A model generated the notes under the pieces. The model was given only the letters and a program-made list of their open reading frames with translations, was not told the origin of the DNA and did no database searches. Shown here piece by piece: positions 17,908 to 27,154 of a stretch of DNA of 64,000 bases. The stretch is from assembly GCF_018069875.1 (NCBI RefSeq), contig NZ_JAGQDF010000017.1:1-64000 (forward strand), in the 5' to 3' direction. Numbering within the stretch: the stretch's first letter is position 1; every line of letters begins with the position of its first letter. The DNA is from Ideonella alba (GTDB lineage Bacteria > Pseudomonadota > Gammaproteobacteria > Burkholderiales > Burkholderiaceae_C). A program made the translations under genes and the position numbers.

Positions 17908-18543
17908 GTATATCTCCAATCGCTGCGCGTGGATGGGGTTGGGTGGCGGTTCCGGCGCAGGTATCGGCTCCACCACAACGCCACAGACCGGGTGCGTTGG
18001 ACGCCGGTGAAGGATCACCGTGTCTCGCGGCGTTGAACGAATGGTTTCGTTTCCGGGGGGGTGTCAGCCGGAATTCGGACAACAGCCGGATTTCGCGGAA
18101 CGAAGCGCCCGTGGCTGGCAAGCAAACTCCAGGCGACGAGAACGGTGCTTCAGACACCGCCGGCGGCCCTGCCGTCGGCATGAGCCCTCGGCACCGGGTA
18201 GGCATGCAAGCTCCCCCAGGGTGACGCTCCGTCCCGAGGTGTGGTGCTTCCCGGGCGCGAGTCGATGCGCATTTGCGGCGTCTGGTGGCTGGTTTCGGCG
18301 GCTTGGTTCCTCTAGGTGGCGGCCTCGTCGGGATGCGGGTTCGTTGAACCTGGCGGCACGTAGCCTGCGCGGCGCGGTTCCGGCCAGGACCCCTCCGGCC
18401 CAGTCAAGTCCAGCGCGACTTGGTCGATAGGCCTGGGAGAACCGTCTGGACTGCCGGCCAGCTGGCCACGTGTGCGCTTGTTCACGCCCACACGCGGGCA
18501 TGGCTCGTCAGCGATGTACCACCCCAGCTCAATCGGATACCCC
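17908..18543. promoter_or_regulatory. divergent promoter region, pilus versus kinase operon
   Basis: A 636-bp gap separates the minus-strand pilus operon from the plus-strand hybrid-kinase genes. It is unusually long for this window and contains no convincing coding frame. It must carry both promoters. Open frames crossing it have no ribosome sites and Arg/Pro/Gly-rich composition typical of non-coding high-GC DNA. Confidence 0.5.
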
Positions 18544-21042
18544 ATGCACGGATGGACGCGACGCCTGCTGATGGCGATGACCTGCCTGTTGGCTGCCCTG
18601 GCGCAGGCTGCTCCTGGAGTCGGCCCAGGCAGTGGCGGCGACACCTGGCCGCTCTGGTACGAACAAGCCCAGCGTGCGGCCCTGCAGGCGCCCCGGGCCC
18701 TGATCACCCAAGCCCGGGCGGAATGGGAATCGGCCCGTCAAGGCACCGATCCGGTTGCCCGTGCCCAGGCCTTGATACGCATGTCCGAGGCCGCCCAGCT
18801 CTTGGGCGTCACCGAGGTCGTGACCGTGCGGCCCTTGGTACAGGCAGAACTGGCGCGGCCCGCAGGCGCCACTGGACTGTTGAGGTTTCTGTTGGAGACC
18901 GAGGCCTGGGGCATGGGTATGCAGGTGGCTGATGTGGCCGAGGCGGATCGGCACCTGCAGGTGATGCAGTCCGATCCTCTGGCCCAGACCCCGGGCCTGC
19001 CCAGGGTCATCCTGCTGCTCTCTCAGGCCATTCGTCAGATGCTGCTGGCGGGTGAGGCCGGCAAGGCCGTGGAAGCGTTGAACGAGGTGCTGCCGCAGAC
19101 AAAGTCGGACACCATGCGGGCGCTGGTCCTGGCGGCCAAGGCTCAATCGGGCGTGGTCTCCACGGTGACAGGCCCATCCGCCCGGAATGCAGACCGCGCG
19201 AGTCTTGCCGAGGCCATGAATCTGCTGCCGCCCGACACCTATCCCTACTTTGGCATCCAGGGTCTGATGCTGCGGGCTCAGCTCAACCAGATGGACCAAG
19301 CCTTCGCCGCGGCATTGGCGGATTACCAGCGCGCGCTGGCACTGGCGGAGCAACAGCAGTCGGCCTATTGGGCCAATGTGCTGCGATCCATGATTGCCAT
19401 CGATGCCAATCTGTTGGGCGACTACCGTCTGACGGTGGACACGGTCCAAAGGATGGACTTGAACCAGTTCTCGGTTGCCGAGCAACTGGCGACCCATATG
19501 GCCTGGGCCGTGGCGCTGGCGGAGCTGGGAGACCGCTCTGCGCTGGTGCACCTGCAGCAGGCGCAGAAGCTGGGTCAGCAGGTGGACATGGTCGGACAGA
19601 ACTTCAACCTCCACACCGATGCCGCCCGGATCTACCACGCCTTGGGTGACGACAAGCAGGCATACCTGAGCATGCGGGAGACCGAAAAGCTCCGTACCGA
19701 GCGGCAGCGTGCCGCGAATGAAAAGCTGCGCCAGGATGCGCAGGCGCGCTTTGATGTGCAGAAGAAGGAACAGGAGAATGCGCTGCTGAAGGAAGAGCAG
19801 AAGCGCCTGGACGAGCGGCGGCAGCTGGTGACAATCGGGCTGGTGGTGGCGCTGGTGGTGGCGGGGGTGATCCTGCTGCTGCTGGCGGTGCAACTGCGCC
19901 AGAAGCGCCAGCTGGCACGACTGTCGCAGACGCTGCAGGCGCGTAACGCCGAGCTCGACGGCCTGAACCAGTCGCGCACGCTGATGATCGCCGCGGCCTG
20001 CCACGACTTGCGTCAGCCCGCCCACGCCCTGGGCATGCTGGCCGACCTGATGGCCGCCGAGGACGACCCGGCGCGGCGCCAGCAGTGGCTGCACAACATC
20101 CGGCGCAGCAGCGCGACGCTGTCGGACATGCTGTCGATGCTGATGGACTTGGGCCAGCTCGAGGGCGGACGCTACGAGCCGGTGCTCAGCAGCTTCGATC
20201 TGGCTGAAGTGGTCGAGGACGTGCGGTTGCAGTACGGCGAGCTGGCACGGCGCAAGGGTCTGCGCCTGGAGCTGCCCGAGGGGGTGAGCGCCCGGGTGCA
20301 TGCCGACCTGCACCTGACCCGGCGGGTGCTGTTCAACCTGGTGTCCAACGCCATCAAGTACACCCCGGCGGGCCACGTGAAGGTGGGGATTGAGCCGCAG
20401 GCGCAGGGCGTGGAGCTCAGCGTGGAGGACAGCGGCGTGGGCATCCCGCCACACCAGCAGGAAGACATCTTCCGGCCCTACGTGCGGGTGGATGAGGCCG
20501 GCCAGAGCAGCGGCCTGGGCATCGGGTTGTCGATCGTGCGGCGGGCGGCGGATCTGCTGCACTGGCCGCTGGCACTGCGCTCGGAGCCGGGCCATGGCAC
20601 GCGCATCAGCCTCACGCTGCCGGCGGCGGCGCCCAGCGAGCAGTCGGCCTCCGCGGCGCAGCGGGCACTGCCCACCGGACGCACGCTGGCGCTGATCGAG
20701 GACGACGAGGTCTCACGCGGGGCCATGGCGGCGCTGCTGCGCTCGTGGGGGGTGAAGGTGATCGATGCGCCCTCCTCTGCCGAGCTGCTGCCGCAACTCA
20801 CCGGTGCGGGCGCCGAGGTGGACCTGGTGCTCAGCGACCTGCATCTGGAAGACGAGAGCGGGCTGGACAACGTGGCGCGGGTGCGCGGCGCCCTGCACAA
20901 GCCCGAGCTCAAGGCGATGCTGGTCACCGGCGACCTCAGCAGCGAGGTGGCCCAGGTGGCCGAGCAGCAGCGCATCACCCTGGTGCACAAGCCGCTCTCG
21001 CCCACCCGCCTGCGCAGCCTGCTGGCCGAGGCCTTGACGTGA
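18544..21042 (+). CDS. hybrid sensor histidine kinase (HDLRQP type), copy 1
   Basis: The 832-residue protein has a signal peptide (MHGWTRRLLMAM ... AQA-A), a large periplasmic helical region with TPR-like repeats (about 30-400), a coiled coil (RFDVQKKEQENALLKEEQKR), one transmembrane segment (about 426-448), a HisKA domain with the phosphoacceptor His487 in AACHDLRQPAHALGML, an HATPase domain (NLVSNAIKYTPAG; DSGVGIPPHQQEDIF; GLGIGLSIVRR), and a C-terminal receiver (LIEDDE; SDLHLEDESGLD; KPLS). All catalytic motifs are intact. Residues from about 396 to the end are encoded by DNA nearly identical to the next gene. The GTGA overlap with that gene indicates translational coupling. Stimulus unknown; the downstream receiver-GGDEF protein is a plausible phosphorelay target. 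Confidence 0.9.
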   Translation: MHGWTRRLLMAMTCLLAALAQAAPGVGPGSGGDTWPLWYEQAQRAALQAPRALITQARAEWESARQGTDPVARAQALIRMSEAAQLLGVTEVVTVRPLVQAELARPAGATGLLRFLLETEAWGMGMQVADVAEADRHLQVMQSDPLAQTPGLPRVILLLSQAIRQMLLAGEAGKAVEALNEVLPQTKSDTMRALVLAAKAQSGVVSTVTGPSARNADRASLAEAMNLLPPDTYPYFGIQGLMLRAQLNQMDQAFAAALADYQRALALAEQQQSAYWANVLRSMIAIDANLLGDYRLTVDTVQRMDLNQFSVAEQLATHMAWAVALAELGDRSALVHLQQAQKLGQQVDMVGQNFNLHTDAARIYHALGDDKQAYLSMRETEKLRTERQRAANEKLRQDAQARFDVQKKEQENALLKEEQKRLDERRQLVTIGLVVALVVAGVILLLLAVQLRQKRQLARLSQTLQARNAELDGLNQSRTLMIAAACHDLRQPAHALGMLADLMAAEDDPARRQQWLHNIRRSSATLSDMLSMLMDLGQLEGGRYEPVLSSFDLAEVVEDVRLQYGELARRKGLRLELPEGVSARVHADLHLTRRVLFNLVSNAIKYTPAGHVKVGIEPQAQGVELSVEDSGVGIPPHQQEDIFRPYVRVDEAGQSSGLGIGLSIVRRAADLLHWPLALRSEPGHGTRISLTLPAAAPSEQSASAAQRALPTGRTLALIEDDEVSRGAMAALLRSWGVKVIDAPSSAELLPQLTGAGAEVDLVLSDLHLEDESGLDNVARVRGALHKPELKAMLVTGDLSSEVAQVAEQQRITLVHKPLSPTRLRSLLAEALT
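19728..21032 (+). repeat. 1305-bp direct repeat, copy 1
   Basis: This stretch, coding for the coil, membrane segment, kinase core and receiver of the first hybrid kinase, recurs at 22232-23536 (offset 2504). The only difference I found is A at 19770 versus G at 22274. Identity extends to all reading frames on both strands, so it is DNA identity, not protein conservation. It stops abruptly at the last codons of each gene. Confidence 0.93.
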
Positions 21043-23546
21043 GCCAACGGTCGATGGCGCGTTGGGTCATGGGCTGGACGCTCTGGCTGATGGTGGGCTT
21101 GCTGTCTCAATGTCCGGCCCAGGCGGCATCATTGGACACCTCCGATCTGGCCTCAGACTGGCCGGCGTGGTACGAGGCCAACGCTCGCGCGGTTTACAGG
21201 GATGCCAGAGCAGCATTGGCCCAAGGCGAGCGAGAACTGGCGAGCGCCGGCCCCGTGCGGCGGGCCCGGGTGCTTGCCCTGGTTCAGATGGCCGAGGCTG
21301 CTCAGAACCTAGAAACGCAAGACGTTCGGCGGGTTCGTGGCCTGGTCGACGCCGAGCTGGCCCGGACTGGTGCGCAGACACAGCCAGTGGCTGATTTTCT
21401 CCTGAGGGCCAAGGCCTTTTCGCTGGCAGTGTCCGAACTGGACATGGAGGTTGCAGAGCGTCACCTGCAGGCCATGGCCGCCGATGGTCTGGTCGAGCGT
21501 TCGGCCACCGCTCGCGTGATCCTGCTGTACCTCCAGGCTGCCTACTACCTGTTCAACGACCAGTTCTCGAAGTCCTTGGAGATCTGCAACAGTGCCTTGG
21601 CACAGGCCGGTACCTCAGCCCTCCGCGCTGACTTACTGATGCTCAAGGCACAGACCGGATTCGGGCTCAACAACGGAACCGGAACCCAGATGGCCGACAT
21701 GGCGAACCTGGATGAGGCACTGCAGATCCTTCCAGCGGATGAGTACCCCTACTTCGGGCTGACGGTCATGGCGATCCGAGGCAAGCTCAAGCACACCAAC
21801 CAAGCCTACAGCGATGCATTGTCGGACTACCAGAGTGCACTGGTCTTGGCCCAGCGCCTGAAGGTTGATCGTTGGGAGAGCACCATTCGTCGGTTTCTGG
21901 CTGATGTGGCCATGCAGCTGTCGCGATTCACCCTGGCTGTCGACATGCTCAAGGGCGTGCACATCACTCAACTTTCGGCAGACGAGAAAGTCGACTTCCA
22001 CAGCCTCTGGGCGATCGCCCTGGCCGAAAGCGGCGACCGCGGCGCACTAGAGCAGCTGCAGCTGGCCTATCAGGCGGCGGCAGACGTGGGCTCACATACC
22101 CAACTGCTTTCTCTGCTGCCCGATTCGGCGCGCGTCCATGCGGCCCTGGGCGATTTCAGGCAGGCCTACCTGGACATGAAGGAAGCCGAGAAGCAGCGGA
22201 TGTCCAGCGAAAGGCGTTCCAACGAGAAGGAGCGCCAGGATGCGCAGGCGCGCTTTGATGTGCAGAAGAAGGAGCAGGAGAATGCGCTGCTGAAGGAAGA
22301 GCAGAAGCGCCTGGACGAGCGGCGGCAGCTGGTGACAATCGGGCTGGTGGTGGCGCTGGTGGTGGCGGGGGTGATCCTGCTGCTGCTGGCGGTGCAACTG
22401 CGCCAGAAGCGCCAGCTGGCACGACTGTCGCAGACGCTGCAGGCGCGTAACGCCGAGCTCGACGGCCTGAACCAGTCGCGCACGCTGATGATCGCCGCGG
22501 CCTGCCACGACTTGCGTCAGCCCGCCCACGCCCTGGGCATGCTGGCCGACCTGATGGCCGCCGAGGACGACCCGGCGCGGCGCCAGCAGTGGCTGCACAA
22601 CATCCGGCGCAGCAGCGCGACGCTGTCGGACATGCTGTCGATGCTGATGGACTTGGGCCAGCTCGAGGGCGGACGCTACGAGCCGGTGCTCAGCAGCTTC
22701 GATCTGGCTGAAGTGGTCGAGGACGTGCGGTTGCAGTACGGCGAGCTGGCACGGCGCAAGGGTCTGCGCCTGGAGCTGCCCGAGGGGGTGAGCGCCCGGG
22801 TGCATGCCGACCTGCACCTGACCCGGCGGGTGCTGTTCAACCTGGTGTCCAACGCCATCAAGTACACCCCGGCGGGCCACGTGAAGGTGGGGATTGAGCC
22901 GCAGGCGCAGGGCGTGGAGCTCAGCGTGGAGGACAGCGGCGTGGGCATCCCGCCACACCAGCAGGAAGACATCTTCCGGCCCTACGTGCGGGTGGATGAG
23001 GCCGGCCAGAGCAGCGGCCTGGGCATCGGGTTGTCGATCGTGCGGCGGGCGGCGGATCTGCTGCACTGGCCGCTGGCACTGCGCTCGGAGCCGGGCCATG
23101 GCACGCGCATCAGCCTCACGCTGCCGGCGGCGGCGCCCAGCGAGCAGTCGGCCTCCGCGGCGCAGCGGGCACTGCCCACCGGACGCACGCTGGCGCTGAT
23201 CGAGGACGACGAGGTCTCACGCGGGGCCATGGCGGCGCTGCTGCGCTCGTGGGGGGTGAAGGTGATCGATGCGCCCTCCTCTGCCGAGCTGCTGCCGCAA
23301 CTCACCGGTGCGGGCGCCGAGGTGGACCTGGTGCTCAGCGACCTGCATCTGGAAGACGAGAGCGGGCTGGACAACGTGGCGCGGGTGCGCGGCGCCCTGC
23401 ACAAGCCCGAGCTCAAGGCGATGCTGGTCACCGGCGACCTCAGCAGCGAGGTGGCCCAGGTGGCCGAGCAGCAGCGCATCACCCTGGTGCACAAGCCGCT
23501 CTCGCCCACCCGCCTGCGCAGCCTGCTGGCCGAGGCTTGGGCATGA
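21039..23546 (+). CDS. hybrid sensor histidine kinase (HDLRQP type), copy 2
   Basis: Same architecture as the preceding gene, 835 residues from GTG 21039 (GAGG 7 bases upstream; overlaps the previous stop as GTGA; ATG 21054 is possible). The signal peptide is MARWVMGWTLWLMVGLLSQC...AQA-A. The periplasmic TPR-like sensor (about 30-390) is a diverged paralogue of copy 1: shared words include DAEL/QAEL and DEYPYFG/DTYPYFG, but most residues differ. From about residue 399 onward the protein is identical to copy 1, including His490 and the receiver. The pair would thus feed two different stimuli into one and the same output module. Confidence 0.9.
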   Translation: MSQRSMARWVMGWTLWLMVGLLSQCPAQAASLDTSDLASDWPAWYEANARAVYRDARAALAQGERELASAGPVRRARVLALVQMAEAAQNLETQDVRRVRGLVDAELARTGAQTQPVADFLLRAKAFSLAVSELDMEVAERHLQAMAADGLVERSATARVILLYLQAAYYLFNDQFSKSLEICNSALAQAGTSALRADLLMLKAQTGFGLNNGTGTQMADMANLDEALQILPADEYPYFGLTVMAIRGKLKHTNQAYSDALSDYQSALVLAQRLKVDRWESTIRRFLADVAMQLSRFTLAVDMLKGVHITQLSADEKVDFHSLWAIALAESGDRGALEQLQLAYQAAADVGSHTQLLSLLPDSARVHAALGDFRQAYLDMKEAEKQRMSSERRSNEKERQDAQARFDVQKKEQENALLKEEQKRLDERRQLVTIGLVVALVVAGVILLLLAVQLRQKRQLARLSQTLQARNAELDGLNQSRTLMIAAACHDLRQPAHALGMLADLMAAEDDPARRQQWLHNIRRSSATLSDMLSMLMDLGQLEGGRYEPVLSSFDLAEVVEDVRLQYGELARRKGLRLELPEGVSARVHADLHLTRRVLFNLVSNAIKYTPAGHVKVGIEPQAQGVELSVEDSGVGIPPHQQEDIFRPYVRVDEAGQSSGLGIGLSIVRRAADLLHWPLALRSEPGHGTRISLTLPAAAPSEQSASAAQRALPTGRTLALIEDDEVSRGAMAALLRSWGVKVIDAPSSAELLPQLTGAGAEVDLVLSDLHLEDESGLDNVARVRGALHKPELKAMLVTGDLSSEVAQVAEQQRITLVHKPLSPTRLRSLLAEAWA
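22232..23536 (+). repeat. 1305-bp direct repeat, copy 2
   Basis: Second copy of the repeat at 19728-21032; see there. Upstream of 22232 the two kinase genes are clearly diverged at the DNA level. The repeat boundary therefore marks the end of a gene-conversion tract or of a recent recombination. Confidence 0.93.
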
Positions 23547-23600
23547 GGACAGAATTCCTGATGGGCCGTGCGCAGCGGTCCGGTAGTTTGGGACTGAGCG

Positions 23601-24542
23601 ATGACCGAGATGTTGCGCGTGATGGTGGCCGAGGACGATGCTCATGCCCGAGCGCATGTCGAGCAACTGCTGGGTGAACTGCGCCCCGAGTGGTCGGTGT
23701 GCGCGTCCGTGGAGGACGTGGCCTCGGCGCTGAGCGCCGCCCGGGAGATGCGGCCCGAGTTGTTGCTGCTCGATATCCACCTCAGCGACGATGCGCCCGA
23801 GGATTGGTTCAAAGCGCTGCTGGCCGAAGGCCGGGACGTGGTCTTCATGACAGGTGACCCGGGTTTCGCTGTCCACGCGTTCGAAGGCAATGCCGTCGAC
23901 TACCTGCTCAAGCCCATCACCAGGCCGCGCTTGGAGGCCGCACTGGGCAAACTGGAGGCGCGTCGAGCGCAGCGTCGCCAGGATGGCGCCATCCGCGCCC
24001 TGCGGGCCGAACTGGCCGTACGTGCGCGCGAGGCCCGCGAGGATGTCCTGACGGGGCTGCCCAACCGCCGCGAGTACGACGAGTTTCTGGAGGCGGAGGT
24101 GCTTCGCGCCTTGCGGTACCAGCGCCCGTTGAGTCTGCTGGCGATCGATCTGGACCGGTTCAAGCAGATCAACGACCAAGGATCACACCTGCTGGGCGAC
24201 CAGGTCCTGCAGGAGGTGGCCAAGGTCCTGCGCACCGCAGTGCGCCAGCACGACCTGGTGGCCAGATTGGGCGGCGACGAGTTTGCAGTGGTGTTGCCAG
24301 ACACGGGCGCGGAAGGGGCGATGGCCTTGAAGAGACTGGTCGAAGAGCGCATGCGCGCATGGCACTGGAGCGATGAGGTGAGGCGAATCGCCCCCCCGAC
24401 ACTCAGCATGGGTTGGGGGACGCTGGACCTGCAGGCTCTAGCAGCGACTGAAGCGGCGGAGCACCTCTGTGCGCAGGCCGACGAACGCCTGTATGCCGAC
24501 AAGGCGCAGCGGCAAATTCAGACGGCGAACGGCATGCGTTGA
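23601..24542 (+). CDS. response regulator diguanylate cyclase
   Basis: 313 residues: receiver domain (AEDD at 10-13, phosphoacceptor Asp58 in LLLLDIHLS, TGD, Lys in DYLLKPITR) followed by a helical linker and a GGDEF domain (DVLTGLPNRREYDEF; active site GGDEF at 224-228). An RQHD sequence five residues before GGDEF fits the inhibitory I-site RxxD. It should make c-di-GMP when phosphorylated. It lies 54 bp after the two hybrid kinases on the same strand. The receiver (DPGFAVHAFEGNAVDYLLKP) is of the LytR type and is paralogous to the two receivers encoded at 25908-27925. Confidence 0.92.
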   Translation: MTEMLRVMVAEDDAHARAHVEQLLGELRPEWSVCASVEDVASALSAAREMRPELLLLDIHLSDDAPEDWFKALLAEGRDVVFMTGDPGFAVHAFEGNAVDYLLKPITRPRLEAALGKLEARRAQRRQDGAIRALRAELAVRAREAREDVLTGLPNRREYDEFLEAEVLRALRYQRPLSLLAIDLDRFKQINDQGSHLLGDQVLQEVAKVLRTAVRQHDLVARLGGDEFAVVLPDTGAEGAMALKRLVEERMRAWHWSDEVRRIAPPTLSMGWGTLDLQALAATEAAEHLCAQADERLYADKAQRQIQTANGMR

Positions 24543-24573
24543 CGACGCTTGCCGCAAGGCGGCTCGCAGACCC

Positions 24574-25863
24574 CTATTCCTGCGTCGATTCGGCCTGAGT
24601 GTTGGCGCGCTCGTCTGCTCGAGGGCTCTGTCCGCTGGTGAGTTGTCCTCCACGGAGGTACAACAATGGCTTGGGTGCGGCGGTTGCCAGCGTAGCGTCA
24701 CTCGGCGGGCCAGGTGATCGCGGAGCACGGCTCCAGCGGCGCGCCAACACCGTCGCCTTTTCGGCCTGGACATCGAGTAGGGCCTGCCGCTGAGGCGAGG
24801 ACAAGGTTTGCCAGGCCAGCCAGGCTGCGGCAGCGTCGATGCAGACCCGGGCCTGTACCTCGATGCGCAGATTGTGTGGGCGGGTGCTTCGCAGCGGGGG
24901 CGCGGTGTCGACGCGTGCCGCCACATCGGTGAGATGCCAGCGCAGTGCGAGGTGTGTCTGCAGCAGCCCCAGTCGATGCCTCAGGACGTCGGGATCGCGA
25001 ATCTCGGCCGAAAAGATGGCCGTCTGACGCTTCCGTCCGGTCGCAGCCCCCTGGTTGTAGCGATGTTCGACCACGTGCACCAACGGGACGCCCTGGGTCG
25101 ACAAGCCAGGAACCAAGGCTGCATAGCCCCCTTGGGAAAGGTCCCGAAGCATCTGAATGGACAGATGACGCGATGCCAGGACATGGACGGAAGCGCCACG
25201 CGAGAGTACACGGTCCCAGACTCTCGGCATTGGATGGTCCATGGCCCACAGCAAGGTCGAGCCTGCCAACGGGGCCGTGGACAACAGTGGCAGCAGCAAC
25301 TCGTCCACGCCATCGGAGAGGCGACCGAGCGCTGCACCCAAAGGGCGCCCGGTTCCGACCTCGACGAGTGCCACCGCCTGTGCCTGGGGCCGAAACGAGC
25401 CTGTCAGGGCGCAGCGCTGGCAGGCCCCGAAGAAGGCTGCGTTGGCTTTGCTCAGCGGCACGGAGACGCGAGCGGTCTCGATCCGCAGCACCCGTCCGCT
25501 GCGACTGCCAAGCTGCCGCAAGTCTTCGCTGCTCAGCAGTCCTGCTCCCCCCATCTGATGAGAGGCGTCTTGGAGCAGCGTAAGCTCCTCTTGCGGATGG
25601 GAGTGCAAGCGCTGCCAGGCGCGCCAAACTGTGGGTTGCGGCACTTCAGCGGCAAACCGCACCAGAGTGTCGTAGACCCATCCAAGGCAGGCCTCACGGC
25701 TCAGGTCGGGGCGCAGGTGTCTGGCGATGCTGAGCAGGGCCAGATCTCTGGGGTCCGGGCCAGGAGTACGCTTCTTTTCGGCAGCAACGGTTGGCGATGT
25801 ACGCAACTGCAGTGCCAACTCGCGCAGGGAGGTTGCCGGATCAGGCTTCCAGACTTGACCCAT
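24574..25863 (-). CDS. IS4-transposase-derived protein, catalytic residues lost
   Basis: A 429-residue protein starts at ATG 25863 (GGAG 6 bases upstream). Its layout follows IS4-family transposases: LALLSIARHLRPDLSREACL at the N-terminus; VLRIETARVSVPLSKANAAF where the family has the first catalytic Asp (DGT..dvPdt.aN...F); AVALVEVGTGRPLGAALGRL; TLLWAMDHPMPRVWDRVLSR at the ADRGF region; and SQGGYAALVPGL with PLVHVVEHRYN at the DGSYL/RViEY region. The first Asp is replaced and the YREK (Y-x2-R-x3-E) block cannot be found. There are no inverted repeats around it, and it is the third gene of a signalling operon. I infer a domesticated transposase fold, perhaps a DNA-binding regulator. Confidence in coding is high; in origin, moderate. 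Confidence 0.55.
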   Translation of the reverse strand: MGQVWKPDPATSLRELALQLRTSPTVAAEKKRTPGPDPRDLALLSIARHLRPDLSREACLGWVYDTLVRFAAEVPQPTVWRAWQRLHSHPQEELTLLQDASHQMGGAGLLSSEDLRQLGSRSGRVLRIETARVSVPLSKANAAFFGACQRCALTGSFRPQAQAVALVEVGTGRPLGAALGRLSDGVDELLLPLLSTAPLAGSTLLWAMDHPMPRVWDRVLSRGASVHVLASRHLSIQMLRDLSQGGYAALVPGLSTQGVPLVHVVEHRYNQGAATGRKRQTAIFSAEIRDPDVLRHRLGLLQTHLALRWHLTDVAARVDTAPPLRSTRPHNLRIEVQARVCIDAAAAWLAWQTLSSPQRQALLDVQAEKATVLARRWSRAPRSPGPPSDATLATAAPKPLLYLRGGQLTSGQSPRADERANTQAESTQE

Positions 25864-25907
25864 GGGCCGTCTCCGACGCGTGGAGAGCGCCTCCCAGTGC
25901 CGGACCC

Positions 25908-26975
25908 TCACAGCGCTTCCCAAACCAGTCGAGCCTTGCCCGCGGTCTTGGCCCACTGCAGGTGCCGATCCGCACGGCCCAGCAGCGCTCCAGCATCATC
26001 GCCCGCGACCAGCTCGGTGGCACCCACGCTGATCGTCGGCCGCATTGCTGCAGGCAGCAGGCCGCCCCAGTTGATCGTCGCGAACAGTGTCATGATCTTG
26101 TCGGCCACATGCCGGGCATCCTGAACCGTGGTCATGGGCAACACGACAGCGAACTCGTCCCCGCCCATGCGAACGGTGGCGTCATGGCCCCTGCAGGAGG
26201 CCAGCAGGGTGTGGGCGAGTCGGCGCAGGACTTCATCACCCGCGGCGTGGGAGACTTGGTCGTTGACCGACTTGAAATTGTCGATGTCCAGGATCAGCAC
26301 TGCCAGCGGCTGGTGCCCGCGACGAGCCCGGGAAATCTCCGACTGAAGGCGCTCGTCCAATTCCCTGCGGTTGCCTAGACCAGTCAGCGCGTCCGATCGA
26401 CTCTCCAGGTGTGCCAGTCGAAGTTGGCGTTTCAGGCGGGCGACTTCGCAGAGCAATTCACCGACCTGGTTCTGCAGCTGTGCCACCCGTGTCGACGTGT
26501 GCCGTGCTACTTCTTCAGACTGGCGGGCCCGGCGGGCTGAGACGACGCGGTCCAGACTGAGATCAAGTCGCAGGCGACTCACCGGCCGAGCCAGGCAGTC
26601 GAGGGCCCCTGCGTCAAAGGCTTGCACGGCGTGGTGATCCTGCCCCGCGATCATCACCATGGCCATCTGCCCTGCGGTCAGCGACAACCATCCGCAATCC
26701 TCATTGAAAGCCAGATCTGCGTCCACGAGCAGGACGTCGGGGCTGTGATTGCCCAGGTAAACCATCAGCTCCTGGGCCGAGGCGACCTTTGCCTGCAGCT
26801 GCCAGTGCGGACGGCTGTTGCTGACCAACCTGGCCAGCTGGCTGGACAGCGCCTCGTCGGCCGTGGCGATCACCACCCGAACGCCGCGGCGATCATGCGA
26901 ACTCGCCCACCTAGTCACTGGGGCGACGTTATTCGCCGCCATCGCCTGCCGGGTGGGATCCACTTGAGTGTCCAT
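25908..26975 (-). CDS. receiver-like GGDEF diguanylate cyclase
   Basis: 355 residues from ATG 26975 (AAGG upstream). The N-terminal domain is a degenerate LytR-type receiver: the acidic pair is reduced (VVIATADEA), a candidate Asp remains in VLLVDADLA, and the conserved Lys of the KP motif is changed to Arg (CLARPVSRLRL). A coiled coil (QLQNQVGELLCEVARLKRQL) links it to an intact GGDEF domain: DALTGLGNRRELDE, then RGHD (I-site) and MGGDEFAVVLP. Synthesis of c-di-GMP is likely; control by phosphorylation is doubtful. It sits between the LytTR regulator and the transposase-derived gene, 44 bp before the latter. Confidence 0.9.
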   Translation of the reverse strand: MDTQVDPTRQAMAANNVAPVTRWASSHDRRGVRVVIATADEALSSQLARLVSNSRPHWQLQAKVASAQELMVYLGNHSPDVLLVDADLAFNEDCGWLSLTAGQMAMVMIAGQDHHAVQAFDAGALDCLARPVSRLRLDLSLDRVVSARRARQSEEVARHTSTRVAQLQNQVGELLCEVARLKRQLRLAHLESRSDALTGLGNRRELDERLQSEISRARRGHQPLAVLILDIDNFKSVNDQVSHAAGDEVLRRLAHTLLASCRGHDATVRMGGDEFAVVLPMTTVQDARHVADKIMTLFATINWGGLLPAAMRPTISVGATELVAGDDAGALLGRADRHLQWAKTAGKARLVWEAL

Positions 26976-27154
26976 GTCGCCGCCTTGCTGTTGCTTGAGC
27001 GGAGTGTCGGACGGGGGAGGCCTTTCGCGGAGGCTATGCGACAAGGCCCGCTGAGCGCGGAACAAGACGTGCAGGCGTGGGAAGGAAGTTGCCCCCACGC
27101 CGCGGCGCACTTCAGGCAGACGCCCGTACCGCCGCTCAAGGCAGCGTTGCCGGG

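Noticed and set aside
18529-20595. Long antisense open frame (over 600 codons) opposite the first hybrid kinase
   Set aside because: His/Gln/Leu-rich composition typical of the strand opposite a high-GC gene; no ribosome site or domain; it is exactly mirrored opposite the second kinase because the DNA is duplicated.
19728-23536. Direct repeat considered as mobile element or CRISPR-like array
   Set aside because: Only two copies, exactly covering the 3' halves of two in-frame kinase genes; no terminal inverted repeats, no spacers.
24574-25863. Annotation as an active IS4 insertion sequence
   Set aside because: No terminal inverted repeats or target duplication, missing catalytic motifs and an operon-like position argue for a resident gene.
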